49,061 nt of DNA from an uncultured Clostridium sp. (GCA_900556135.1 USNR01000007.1:1-49061), one strand, 5' to 3'; positions 1 through 8,237 are shown, counted from the first letter of the stretch. Translations and numbers: made by a program. The notes: generated by a model not told the origin, from the letters alone.

Positions 1-873
<873 letters not shown>

Positions 874-1079
874 ACAAAAGGTTTACCCTAGAACAAGATA
901 TTTCTTCTATGTATTTTTGAGTGTGCTAAAATAATATATCAAAAAATTTAAAAATATTTAAAAAAAGTATTTACAAAAAATTCAATAAGTGATATATTAT
1001 CAAATAGTTACATTAATCAATAATATGTAATCAATATTGAAATAACCAATAAAGGTTCTTTCAATATAAGATAAACTTT

Positions 1080-1195
1080 TCTGGTGACTATTACTAAGAG
1101 GAAATACCTGTTCCCATGCCGAACACAGAAGTCAAGCTCTTACGTGCCGACAATACTCGCGAGTTACCTTGCCTGGAAGATAGGTCATCGCCAGA
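1080..1195 (+). rRNA. 5S ribosomal RNA
   Basis: This 116-nt stretch has complementary ends (tctggtg / cgccaga) and the conserved core ttcccatgccgaacacag. It follows the 23S gene after a spacer of about 206 nt, as in a normal rRNA operon. I see no tRNA or ORF in the spacer. Confidence 0.95.
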
Positions 1196-1217
1196 TTTTT
1201 TTTATTTTATAAAAAAG

Positions 1218-1264
1218 AAAAAGCTAGAAATCAGTAAATGAATATTGATTTGTGGCTTTTTTTG
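1218..1264 (+). terminator. Terminator of the rRNA operon
   Basis: An interrupted hairpin pairs aaaaagct with ggctttt and aaatca with tgattt, and is followed by a T run. It lies just after 5S and before a new promoter. Confidence 0.6.
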
Positions 1265-1290
1265 ACATTTACATAAAATTGTGGTATAAT
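1262..1290 (+). promoter_or_regulatory. Sigma-A promoter for the 440-aa gene
   Basis: TTGACA at 1262-1267 and TATAAT at 1285-1290 are separated by 17 bp, a perfect consensus pair. Confidence 0.8.
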
Positions 1291-1321
1291 AAACATTGTG
1301 TTAAAAATATAAAAGGAGGAA

Positions 1322-1346
1322 CTATATAATTTTGAAAATTATATAG
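1322..1346 (+). promoter_or_regulatory. Hairpin between Shine-Dalgarno and start codon
   Basis: A 10-11 bp perfect inverted repeat (ctatataatt / aattatatag) lies between the strong Shine-Dalgarno aaaggagg (1312-1319) and the ATG at 1357. Without folding, the SD is too far from the start (about 37 nt). If the hairpin forms, the effective gap drops to about 12 nt. The loop also offers a TTG that reads only four codons before a stop. Confidence 0.5.
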
Positions 1347-1356
1347 AAATAAATTT

Positions 1357-2679
1357 ATGATTGAAAAGAAAAATCAAAATAAAAGTCCATATATTGTATT
1401 AGGAATACGTAAAAAAGCTATGAGCCAAAAAGAAGAAAGTGATAGTAATAAAAGTTATAAGCAAATTGAGTCAGAAAATATAAAGAGAAAAAAAGAGCAA
1501 GAGGAATATAACAAAAAAATTAAAGAACAAACCAAAAGATTGTTGATACTAAAATTAAGCGATATAAAAAGAGCCTTAGAAGATGATCCTCAAATTTTAA
1601 ATGATGACGAAATTTTACACAACTATATTTTGAGCATAATTACTATGTTAAAATCTTATTTAGTAATTAGGGATGATGAACAAAGAGCATTGTTTGAATG
1701 CAGTGGGATAACAAATATTGAAGTTGAAGCCAGAAGTGTTCTAGAAGGAATGGAACGCCGTACACTTAGAAAAGGTAAAAATGCATTTGAGATTAATAAA
1801 ATGCAGCCTGTTCCAATTGACAAAATCTCAAATTCCAATACCAGAGTTAAAGACAGTGAAATAAGAGGAGATTTTAAAGAACATGTGTTAAAACTTTTAA
1901 ATGATATTCCTGAACATGAACAGATAGCTGGAGCCATGGATAAATTTACAATGTCTAAGGTTTTGGAAATTGTTTATAGAATGGAAGAACAATTTTGGGC
2001 TTACTCAAAGATTAATACTGAGGTCAAAAGACAGCAATATATGAAGAGTATATCAATGGAAGCAAAACGTAAATTTTACAAAGAATTGGCCGATGACATT
2101 AAGAGCAGAAAAATCAAAATTAGAACTGGTGAAAATAGCCCGAGATGTAGAAGAGTTAAGGGAGAAAAGGCTTCGTCTTTTGCAATAAATAAGGGGGAAA
2201 ATATCTCTATTCAATTAATAGGTAAGATGAATTATGATATTTTCTTATTGCCTGAAGATGATTTAGGAATTTATAAAATTACAAAATCAAATGGAATTGA
2301 AACCTATGCTTTTTCTCCTGTTCGTTTAGATTGGATTACTTCAGAAACTTTAAAAAAGAGTATTGCAATTAAAGAAGAAATTTCAGAGTTGTTATCAGAT
2401 TCATCTCTAAAGTTTTCACATGAATATCTTGGAGGATATTTAGGTGTTATACCAAGCGAAGAAATTAAGAAATCTGAAATGCAAAAGGTATATGAAAATA
2501 TTAGCGCATGTCGTATTGCACAGAAAAAAATAAATGAAAGAGGAAAAAAACAAACCAAGAAAGATAATGAGCAGAAAAGCAGAAAAACTGAAGGAGATAA
2601 TGCAAATGAAAGAAACAAAGAAAATAAAACAAATAAAAAACCAGAAGAAAAATCAGGATTTGATTTCCTTTACAGATAA
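1357..2679 (+). CDS. Hypothetical protein, 440 aa, charged
   Basis: I do not recognise this protein. The first ~65 residues are lysine/glutamate-rich and probably helical. The middle (about 70-270) is mostly helical. Residues about 275-380 look more globular and contain beta-like segments (FAINKGENISIQLIG, YDIFLLPEDDLGIYKI). The last 50 residues are a low-complexity Lys/Glu/Asn tail. There is no signal peptide or membrane segment, so it is probably cytoplasmic. It has its own consensus promoter directly after the rRNA operon, and its stop is 1 nt before the next gene's likely ATG, so the two are probably co-transcribed. The start is supported only through the hairpin-spanned SD described separately. 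Confidence 0.7.
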   Translation: MIEKKNQNKSPYIVLGIRKKAMSQKEESDSNKSYKQIESENIKRKKEQEEYNKKIKEQTKRLLILKLSDIKRALEDDPQILNDDEILHNYILSIITMLKSYLVIRDDEQRALFECSGITNIEVEARSVLEGMERRTLRKGKNAFEINKMQPVPIDKISNSNTRVKDSEIRGDFKEHVLKLLNDIPEHEQIAGAMDKFTMSKVLEIVYRMEEQFWAYSKINTEVKRQQYMKSISMEAKRKFYKELADDIKSRKIKIRTGENSPRCRRVKGEKASSFAINKGENISIQLIGKMNYDIFLLPEDDLGIYKITKSNGIETYAFSPVRLDWITSETLKKSIAIKEEISELLSDSSLKFSHEYLGGYLGVIPSEEIKKSEMQKVYENISACRIAQKKINERGKKQTKKDNEQKSRKTEGDNANERNKENKTNKKPEEKSGFDFLYR

Positions 2680-2680
2680 T

Positions 2681-3259
2681 ATGTTTAAACGTAAAATATG
2701 GAAAGCAGGAACTTTTATATATCCAATACCTGCAGTTATGGTATCTTGTGGAGATATGGAAAAATCAAATATTATTACTGTTGCATGGACAGGAATCTTG
2801 AATACTAATCCAGCAACATGTTATATATCCGTCAGACCAGAAAGATATTCACATGACATCATAAAAAAGAATAAAGAATTTGTAATTAATTTAACAACTA
2901 AGAGTTTAGCATATGCAACAGATTGGTGTGGAGTAAAAACAGGGGCAAAAGTAGATAAATTTAAAGAAATGAAATTGCATAAGGAAAAAGCTGAATTTGT
3001 TAAAGCACCATTGATTGCAGAAAGCCCTGTATCTATAGAATGTAAAGTGAAAAAGATAGTACAACTAGGAAGCCATGATATGTTTGTGGCAGAAGTACTT
3101 TCAATTGATGTTGATGAAAAATATATAGATGAAAAAGGAGCATTTGATATTAGTAAATGTGATTTGATGGCATATGCTAATGGAGGATATTATCAATTAG
3201 GAAAGAAAATTGGAAAATTTGGATTTTCTGTTGCTAAAAAGAAAAAAAATAATAAATAA
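2681..3259 (+). CDS. Flavin reductase-like / FMN-binding protein
   Basis: This 192-aa protein belongs to the flavin reductase-like (FMN-binding split barrel) family. The N-terminal WKAGTFIYPIPAVMVSCG and the following NIITVAWTGILNTNPATCYISV match the conserved FMN-binding strand order. Members bind FMN and are often NAD(P)H:flavin oxidoreductases, but the substrate cannot be told from sequence. I start it at MFKRK because family members begin at this point. No good Shine-Dalgarno stands before that ATG. An alternative start near 2606 (MKETKK) has aaggag nine bases upstream and would overlap the preceding gene. A Lys-rich tail follows the domain. A hairpin terminator follows the gene. Confidence 0.85.
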   Translation: MFKRKIWKAGTFIYPIPAVMVSCGDMEKSNIITVAWTGILNTNPATCYISVRPERYSHDIIKKNKEFVINLTTKSLAYATDWCGVKTGAKVDKFKEMKLHKEKAEFVKAPLIAESPVSIECKVKKIVQLGSHDMFVAEVLSIDVDEKYIDEKGAFDISKCDLMAYANGGYYQLGKKIGKFGFSVAKKKKNNK

Positions 3260-3263
3260 GATG

Positions 3264-3300
3264 AAAACATCCCTGCAGTTATACAGGGATGTTTTTAATG
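3264..3300. terminator. Bidirectional terminator between convergent genes
   Basis: The perfect 12-bp stem aaaacatccctg / cagggatgtttt has A and T runs on its two sides, so it can serve both the flavin reductase gene (+) and the small gene at 3310-3516 (-). Confidence 0.85.
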
Positions 3301-3309
3301 ATGAATTAA

Positions 3310-3516
3310 TTATCTGTTAGTAAAGAAGTGTTCCCTAAATACAGAAACATACATCATTCCGGTATCCGGATTTCCAAAGTTTGTACGAGGATAAGCTCTT
3401 TCTGCAGCGAGAATTAAATCTGTGCATAAGTCCCGACCGCAAACCTTTACGTCTCCGGATGATGTGTAGACCTGAGGCAATAGCTCATCAAGTCTTCTAA
3501 ATAATAATTTTTCCAT
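3310..3516 (-). CDS. Small hypothetical protein, 68 aa, GC-richer than surroundings
   Basis: I do not recognise this 68-aa protein. The start is chosen by a near-perfect Shine-Dalgarno (ggaggtgat) just upstream of ATG; the longer open frame has no RBS. It contains two cysteines (VCGRDLC) and no membrane segment. By eye its base composition and codon choice (third-position G/C) are clearly higher than in neighbouring genes, as for the small genes at 19326 and 25627, suggesting a different origin. It lies downstream of the left end of the inverted-repeat cassette, in the direction the cassette promoter would face if flipped. Confidence 0.65.
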   Translation of the reverse strand: MEKLLFRRLDELLPQVYTSSGDVKVCGRDLCTDLILAAERAYPRTNFGNPDTGMMYVSVFREHFFTNR

Positions 3517-3673
3517 GAGATCACCTCCATGGTTGATAAGCGTATTATAACAACAAATAATAAAATAGTCAATGTTTTCTTTTTTAGAACAGTGAAAATA
3601 AATTTGAAAAATAAAACAATATGTTATAAAATCTAAATGAATCAAAAGTAAAAAAGGTTACATAAAAATAAAC

Positions 3674-3700
3674 TTTGAATTAAGTATATTACTTAAGGAA
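3674..3700 (+). repeat. Left inverted repeat of cassette
   Basis: The core 3679-3700 is the exact reverse complement of 3863-3884. Each copy is itself a near-palindrome (ttaagta-tat-tacttaa) followed by an asymmetric ggaa that gives it direction. Confidence 0.85.
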
Positions 3701-3818
3701 AATCCTCAACTCTGAAAAATAGTATATAACTAGAATCTCTTCACATTTTCAGCAATTTTATTTAAATATTTTTTTATACCTTTTATAAAAATTATTTAAA
3801 ATATTTTGTTTTTTTATG

Positions 3819-3847
3819 TTGATTCTTTAGTAATTTATTGCTATACT
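3819..3847 (+). promoter_or_regulatory. Promoter inside the inverted-repeat cassette
   Basis: TTGATT at 3819-3824 and TATACT at 3842-3847 are 17 bp apart. Transcription would start a few bases before the right repeat and run toward 3953 and 4131. In the flipped state it would point at the small minus-strand gene ending at 3310. Confidence 0.6.
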
Positions 3848-3862
3848 TTCATTATGGACAAA

Positions 3863-3889
3863 TTCCTTAAGTAATATACTTAATACAAA
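3863..3889 (-). repeat. Right inverted repeat of cassette
   Basis: The reverse complement of the left repeat, with one mismatch at the position between the caaa end and the 22-bp core. Confidence 0.85.
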
Positions 3890-3952
3890 ATGAAAAATGC
3901 TTGTAAACGTTGTAGCTAGAGAGTTTAGCTATAATATAATGGGAGGAACGTC

Positions 3953-4087
3953 ATGCCTAATAATATGATTCAATTAGGAATAGAGATTACCTCTATTGTC
4001 TTACGTACCAGACGCATGCTCATTGTTAAGAGAAAATTTCAATTTCTAATTGCGTGTATCATATTTATTAGGTACTGCGCTAGATAG
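3953..4087 (+). CDS. Possible 44-aa leader ORF
   Basis: A 44-codon frame begins at ATG 3953 after a good Shine-Dalgarno (gggagg, spacing about 6) and ends at 4087, 43 nt before the surface protein gene. The product is basic and hydrophobic (VLRTRRMLIVKRKFQFLIACIIFIR). I do not recognise it. It lies between the putative invertible promoter and its target gene, so it could be a leader peptide, an independent small membrane peptide, or chance. Confidence 0.35.
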   Translation: MPNNMIQLGIEITSIVLRTRRMLIVKRKFQFLIACIIFIRYCAR

Positions 4088-4130
4088 TATATAAACAAGG
4101 AAAGAAGTAAAATTTTTAAGGAGGAAGAAG

Positions 4131-5345
4131 ATGAAAGTAACGGATGTAAAAGAAATTAGGAAGAGGAGAAAGCAACAATCAGGCATAACCTTAGTGGCTC
4201 TTGTTGTAACTGTAGTTGTGCTATTAATTTTGGCAGGAGTAAGTATAAGATTAGTGCTAGATAATAATGGCATAATAAAGAAGCCAGAAGAAGCAAAGGA
4301 TAAATATACACAAGGAAAAGCAAATGATCAAACTGATATTGATTTTGCAGAGGATTATATAGAGCAAATGACGGGTGAAAATTCTGATGGAGGAATAAAA
4401 ACAAAGACTTTAACGGAAGCTAAAGAGGATAGTATGGTAAATAGCATAGAAAAATCAAAAGTTAAATTTTCAGATGGAACAGTAATAATTCCTGAGAAGT
4501 TTAAAATTGCCAATGATTCAGCTAACAATGTTGCTGGTGGGGTTGTAATCGAAGACAAAGATGGAAATCAATTTGTGTGGATACCAGTTGATTCGGTAGT
4601 AGACTATAAAAGAGTAGCATATTCAAGCAATACAGCGACAGGAACAATTGATACAGATACAAATTCAGAAAAAATAAAATGGTACAGTTCAGCTCCAAGT
4701 TCTTGTTACTATATAGAGAAAATGCCGGAAGACGAAAAAGAAAGCATTGAAAAATATCATGGATATTATATAGGAAGGTATGAAGCTGGAGATAAAGAAA
4801 GTACAGAGGCAGAAGAACCAGCTATGAGAACAAACGAAAGCTCGACAACAAATACAGTAACTGTAAAAAAAGGACAAGTACCTTATGAGTACGTTAGAAA
4901 AAGTAATGCAGTGAGTTTAGCAAAAAATATGAAAGAAAATCAAGGATATATAGCAACAACCAAATTATGTAGTAGTTACGCATGGGATACCGCAATAGAA
5001 TTTATCCAAAAAACAAATAAAAACTATGGAAATAGTTCTAAAGAGGATAATTATGAAGATACCGAATTTTCCTATACTGATATAAAAGGGAAGAAAAAAC
5101 CTAAGGCTTTAAATAGTAAGGTGTTAGTACCAACAGGACAAACAACCCCAGTGTGTAACATATATGATATGGGAGGAAATTTAATGGAATGGACAACAGA
5201 ACGTTGTAAAGGTGGTAGAGATTTGGTTACTGTACGAGGGGGATGGTATGGCTTAGACTACTCGGATTTCCCAGCTGGTGCTCGCAATGATGGGTCGGCT
5301 GATGAGTATGGAGGATACGGTTTTCGAATTACTTTATTTATGTAA
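4131..5345 (+). CDS. Prepilin-like surface protein with C-terminal FGE-sulfatase/C-type-lectin-like domain
   Basis: This 404-aa protein begins with a basic leader and a type IV prepilin-like segment: QQSG-ITLVALVVTVVVLL, with cleavage expected after Gly18 and Ile19 first in the mature form. The usual Glu at mature position 5 is Ala. A linker (about 45-110) follows. The remainder resembles the formylglycine-generating-enzyme/SUMF1 fold: FVWIPV near 145, GYYIGRYEAG near 210, NIYDMGGNLMEWT near 345, then VRGGWY and a terminal GYGFRI. The FGE catalytic cysteines are not evident, so a binding or display role is more likely than enzymatic. Its RBS aaggaggaag is strong. It probably lies on the cell surface. 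It is downstream of the putative invertible promoter, and its end looks like a variable region. Confidence 0.8.
   Translation: MKVTDVKEIRKRRKQQSGITLVALVVTVVVLLILAGVSIRLVLDNNGIIKKPEEAKDKYTQGKANDQTDIDFAEDYIEQMTGENSDGGIKTKTLTEAKEDSMVNSIEKSKVKFSDGTVIIPEKFKIANDSANNVAGGVVIEDKDGNQFVWIPVDSVVDYKRVAYSSNTATGTIDTDTNSEKIKWYSSAPSSCYYIEKMPEDEKESIEKYHGYYIGRYEAGDKESTEAEEPAMRTNESSTTNTVTVKKGQVPYEYVRKSNAVSLAKNMKENQGYIATTKLCSSYAWDTAIEFIQKTNKNYGNSSKEDNYEDTEFSYTDIKGKKKPKALNSKVLVPTGQTTPVCNIYDMGGNLMEWTTERCKGGRDLVTVRGGWYGLDYSDFPAGARNDGSADEYGGYGFRITLFM
5242..5336 (+). other. Candidate variable region of a diversity-generating retroelement target
   Basis: The last part of the FGE-like domain (WYGLDYSDFP, then AGARNDGSADEYGGYGFR) is rich in Y, D, S, G and N. 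It sits between RGG and GFR, as in known DGR variable proteins with the C-type-lectin fold. Codons ending in C (ggc, gac, tac, ttc, cgc) are more frequent than elsewhere in the gene, as expected if template AAC codons had been mutated at the adenines. No reverse transcriptase or template repeat is present in the window. Confidence 0.4.
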
Positions 5346-5380
5346 GTTTTTGAGTACTATGTATAAATCTTAAACTTACA
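5341..5380 (+). other. Hairpin just after the candidate variable region
   Basis: The 9-bp inverted repeat tgtaagttt / aaacttaca begins inside the stop codon of the surface protein gene. The flanks have A's but no T run on the plus strand, so it is a poor terminator. A hairpin close behind the variable region is also a known feature of DGR targets. Confidence 0.4.
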
Positions 5381-5419
5381 AAAAAATCTCATTTATTAGC
5401 AAAAAATAACGTCAAATGA

Positions 5420-5448
5420 TTGACAAATAAGGAAATACATGATAAAAT
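5420..5448 (+). promoter_or_regulatory. Promoter of the rpmG-secE-nusG operon
   Basis: TTGACA at 5420-5425 and TAAAAT at 5443-5448 are 17 bp apart. A 9-bp hairpin (aagcgtatg / catacgctt, 5453-5477) follows immediately at the probable mRNA 5' end and may stabilise the transcript. Confidence 0.75.
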
Positions 5449-5521
5449 AACTAAGCGTATGTGGTAAGCATACGCTTGTATGAATTATAATAAAGCTAAA
5501 AAATGGCTGGAGGTGTATAAA

Positions 5522-5686
5522 ATGGCTGCAAAAGGAGCAAGAGAACCAATAACATTAGAATGTACAGAATGTAAAAGAAGAAATTACATGACAGAAAAAA
5601 ACAAGAAAAATAATACAGATAGATTAGAAGTAGTAAAATATTGCAAATTCTGTCAAAAACGTACTACACATAAGGAAACAAAATAA
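5522..5686 (+). CDS. rpmG: 50S ribosomal protein L33
   Basis: This 54-aa protein is a component of the large ribosomal subunit. MAAKGAREPITLECTECKRR and the C-terminal YCKFCQKRTTHKETK match L33, with both CxxC pairs present (the zinc-binding form). The start is placed at the ATG after ggaggtg (spacing about 6) rather than at the upstream in-frame ATG at 5480, since L33 begins here in relatives. It is followed closely by secE and nusG, the classic Bacillota order. Confidence 0.95.
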   Translation: MAAKGAREPITLECTECKRRNYMTEKNKKNNTDRLEVVKYCKFCQKRTTHKETK

Positions 5687-5706
5687 TCCTTTAAGGGGGA
5701 AGCGTT

Positions 5707-6147
5707 ATGCCTAAAGAAGCAAAAAATAAAGAAAATAAAAAAGTAAAAAAGGCTAAGGATAAGAAGAGCTTTTTTAAAGATACAAAAGCTGAGCTAAAGA
5801 AAGTAATTTGGCCAACTTCTAAACAATTAGTAAACAATACCTTAGCAGTAATTGCAGTTGTACTTATAATTGGAATCATCGTTTTAGTATTAGATGTTTG
5901 TTTCGAAAAAATAAATGAATTTGGAGTAGATAAATTAAAAACAACAATACAATCTTCACAAAGCAATAATGAAGAAACAACAAATCAAAATACAGAAAGC
6001 GAATCTACTGATACTGAAACAAGTGAAGCAGAAAACTCAGATGCTACTGTTGAAGGACAAACTGAGTCAACCGAAACTACTTCAGAACAATCAGAAGATA
6101 CAGCAGAAGGTGCAACAACTGATGATGTTACAGAAAATGCCGAATAA
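5707..6147 (+). CDS. secE: Preprotein translocase subunit SecE with long acidic C-terminal tail
   Basis: SecE is the small essential clamp subunit of the SecYEG channel. The N-terminal 20 residues are Lys-rich, FFKDTKAELKKVIWPTSKQ (about 20-38) is the conserved amphipathic helix, and residues about 43-68 form the single membrane span. Typical clostridial SecE stops soon after. Here some 65 more residues follow, made almost entirely of S, T, E, D, N and Q. Given SecE topology (N-in, C-out) this tail should be outside the membrane. The RBS is ggggga upstream of ATG. It lies between rpmG and nusG, as expected. Confidence 0.93.
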   Translation: MPKEAKNKENKKVKKAKDKKSFFKDTKAELKKVIWPTSKQLVNNTLAVIAVVLIIGIIVLVLDVCFEKINEFGVDKLKTTIQSSQSNNEETTNQNTESESTDTETSEAENSDATVEGQTESTETTSEQSEDTAEGATTDDVTENAE

Positions 6148-6170
6148 TTAATAAAGGAGGCTTATTAGCG

Positions 6171-6701
6171 ATGTCTCAAGAACAATTAGAACCTAAGTGG
6201 TATGTTGTACATACATATTCAGGATATGAAAACAAAGTAAAGACAGACCTAGAAAAGAAAATAAAAAATCAAGAACTAGAGGAATTCTTTTTTGATATTG
6301 TTGTTCCAATGGAAGAACAAATTGAAATAAAAGATGGAAAAAGAAAAGCTAATCTAAAAAAAGTATTTCCTGGTTACGTGCTAATAAAAATGATAGTAAC
6401 AGAAGAAACTTGGTATGTAGTTAGAAATACTAGAGGAGTAACAGGCTTTGTTGGTTCTGGAACAGATCCTATACCTCTTACAGAGGATGAAATAAGAAAA
6501 ATGGGATTTGAAATATCAGAAGTGAAAGTTGATTATGATGTAAATGATTCTATACAAATTATAGACGGACCTTTCAAAGATTATATTGGAACAGTACAAG
6601 AAATAAACAAAGACAAACATAAAGTTAAAGTACTAGTATCAATGTTTGGAAGAGAAACACCAGTAGAATTAGAACTTTCACAAGTACAAAAAGTTAATTA
6701 G
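6171..6701 (+). CDS. nusG: Transcription termination/antitermination factor NusG
   Basis: This 176-aa protein has the normal NusG length. The NGN domain begins with PKWYVVHTYSGYENKV and continues through VFPGYVLIKM and RNTRGVTGFVG. The KOW domain (about 120-176) contains VNDSIQIIDGPFKDYIGTV and VLVSMFGRETPVELEL. NusG binds RNA polymerase and modulates elongation and coupling to translation. The RBS aaaggagg stands before ATG 6171. It is the last gene before the rplK leader (6702-6856), an AT-rich gap in which I see no further gene. Confidence 0.97.
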   Translation: MSQEQLEPKWYVVHTYSGYENKVKTDLEKKIKNQELEEFFFDIVVPMEEQIEIKDGKRKANLKKVFPGYVLIKMIVTEETWYVVRNTRGVTGFVGSGTDPIPLTEDEIRKMGFEISEVKVDYDVNDSIQIIDGPFKDYIGTVQEINKDKHKVKVLVSMFGRETPVELELSQVQKVN

Positions 6702-6856
6702 TTTATTATAGAAAACTAATATTAAAATATTATTAAAAGCTCATACTAGGATAGAAAATAATTATATAATATGTGCAGAATAATATATTTAGTATTACTT
6801 TTCTATGAAATATAAATTATTTTGTTAATATACAATACTAAAGGAGGTGCAAAGAA

Positions 6857-7285
6857 ATGGCAGAGAAAGAAATCACTAATGTAATAAAATTGCAAATTCC
6901 TGCAGGAAAAGCTACACCAGCTCCACCAGTAGGACCAGCATTAGGATCAAGTGGTGTTAATATAATGCAATTTGTTAAAGAATTTAATGATAGAACTGCA
7001 AATCAACCTGGAATGATAATACCAGTTGTAATTACAGTTTACAAAGATAAATCTTTTGAATTCATTACAAAAGTACCACCAGTAGCAGTATTAATAAAAA
7101 AAGCTGCTAAAATTGAAAAGGCTTCAGGAAAGCCAAATAAAGAAAAAGTTGCAACAATTACAATGGCCCAAGTTGAAGAAATAGCAAAACAAAAAATGCC
7201 AGATTTAAATGCAGCATCATTAGAAGCTGCTATGAGCATGGTAAAAGGAACTGCTCGCTCAATGGGTGTAGTTGTAGCAGAATAA
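6857..7285 (+). CDS. rplK: 50S ribosomal protein L11
   Basis: This 142-aa protein shows the hallmark N-terminal KLQIPAGKATPAPPVGPALG and the C-terminal rRNA-binding domain ending VKGTARSMGV. L11 forms the GTPase-associated centre with 23S rRNA and the L10-L12 stalk. The RBS aaaggaggtg is strong. It is followed by rplA with a gap of 54 nt. Confidence 0.97.
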   Translation: MAEKEITNVIKLQIPAGKATPAPPVGPALGSSGVNIMQFVKEFNDRTANQPGMIIPVVITVYKDKSFEFITKVPPVAVLIKKAAKIEKASGKPNKEKVATITMAQVEEIAKQKMPDLNAASLEAAMSMVKGTARSMGVVVAE

Positions 7286-7339
7286 AAGTAAAATATGGGA
7301 GAGAATATAATCTCGATAGTACCAAAAGGAGGAAAGAAA

Positions 7340-8023
7340 ATGGCAAAAGGAAAAAGATATGCAGAAAGTGCAAAATTAGTTGATAAAACTAAATTATATG
7401 GTGCACATGAAGCATTAGAATTAATTGAAAAAATGCCAAAGGCTAAATTCGACGAAACAGTTGAATTACATGTAAAATTAGGTGTTGACTCAAAACACGC
7501 TGACCAACAAGTTAGAGGTACAACAGTACTTCCAAACGGAACTGGTAAAACACAAAAAGTATTAGTTTTTGCTAAAGGACCAAAAGCTGACGAAGCATTA
7601 AAAGCAGGAGCAGATTTTGTTGGAGCAGAAGAATTAATACCAAAAATAGAAAAAGAAAACTGGTTTGATTATGATGTTATAGTTGCAACACCAGATATGA
7701 TGGGTGTTGTAGGTAGATTAGGTAAAGTATTGGGACCAAAAGGATTAATGCCAAACCCTAAATCTGGAACAGTAACAATGGATGTTACAAAAGCTATAAA
7801 TGAAATTAAATCTGGTAAAGTTGAATATAGATTAGATAAAAATAATATTATTCACTTAGGATTTGGAAAAGTTTCATTCGGTGCTAAAAAACTAGAAGAA
7901 AACTATGATACAATAATAAATGCAATAATAAAAGCAAAACCAGCAGCAGCAAAAGGACAATACATTAAAAGTGTTGCAATATCTACAACAATGGGTCCAA
8001 GTATGTATATTGACCAAAAATAA
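7340..8023 (+). CDS. rplA: 50S ribosomal protein L1
   Basis: This 227-aa protein starts MAKGKRYAESAKLVDK. The upstream in-frame ATG at 7295 is rejected because the Shine-Dalgarno aaaggagg lies directly before 7340. The signature PDMMGVVGRLGKVLGPKGLM and the NPKSGTVT motif mark the L1 rRNA-binding fold. L1 forms the mobile E-site stalk and in many bacteria represses its own L11-L1 operon. Confidence 0.97.
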   Translation: MAKGKRYAESAKLVDKTKLYGAHEALELIEKMPKAKFDETVELHVKLGVDSKHADQQVRGTTVLPNGTGKTQKVLVFAKGPKADEALKAGADFVGAEELIPKIEKENWFDYDVIVATPDMMGVVGRLGKVLGPKGLMPNPKSGTVTMDVTKAINEIKSGKVEYRLDKNNIIHLGFGKVSFGAKKLEENYDTIINAIIKAKPAAAKGQYIKSVAISTTMGPSMYIDQK

Positions 8024-8035
8024 TTTATGATATAT

Positions 8036-8133
8036 AGCCAAAGACAGTAGGCATCTAAGTCCTACCGAGGCATAAGGAACGGAGAATCCAATCTTTATAG
8101 CCTCAAAAGGCTATACGGATTGGATTTATTTTT
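8036..8133 (+). promoter_or_regulatory. L10 leader (ribosomal protein autoregulatory RNA) with attenuator hairpin
   Basis: The motif aaagacagtaggcatc, followed by agtcctaccgagg, matches the conserved core of the Bacillota L10 leader bound by the L10-L12 complex. Downstream, aatccaatc (8085-8093) pairs with gattggatt (8118-8126) and encloses a second stem, tatagcct / aggctata. A T-rich stretch to 8133 follows, forming a plausible intrinsic terminator that controls rplJL. Confidence 0.85.
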
Positions 8134-8237
8134 ACGGATGTATTAAGGTGGAGAAATATATTAAGATTTAACTATTATAACTTAGTATATATAATTTATA
8201 TAAACATCCAACATAAAATTAGGAGGTGAATATTAAA

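Larger units (their letters stand above)
3674..3889. other. Putative invertible promoter cassette
   Basis: Two inverted copies of a 27-bp sequence (22 bp perfect, one mismatch over 27) bound a 162-bp AT-rich segment. A consensus-like promoter inside reads rightward toward the surface protein gene at 4131. Size and arrangement resemble the site-specific inversion switches of Clostridioides difficile (cwpV, flg: ~21-bp repeats about 150-200 bp apart). No recombinase gene lies in this window, and inversion itself is an inference. Confidence 0.6.

Noticed and set aside
5969..6151. 60-codon ORF in another frame of the secE tail
   Set aside because: It is a frame shadow of the low-complexity acidic tail with no RBS.
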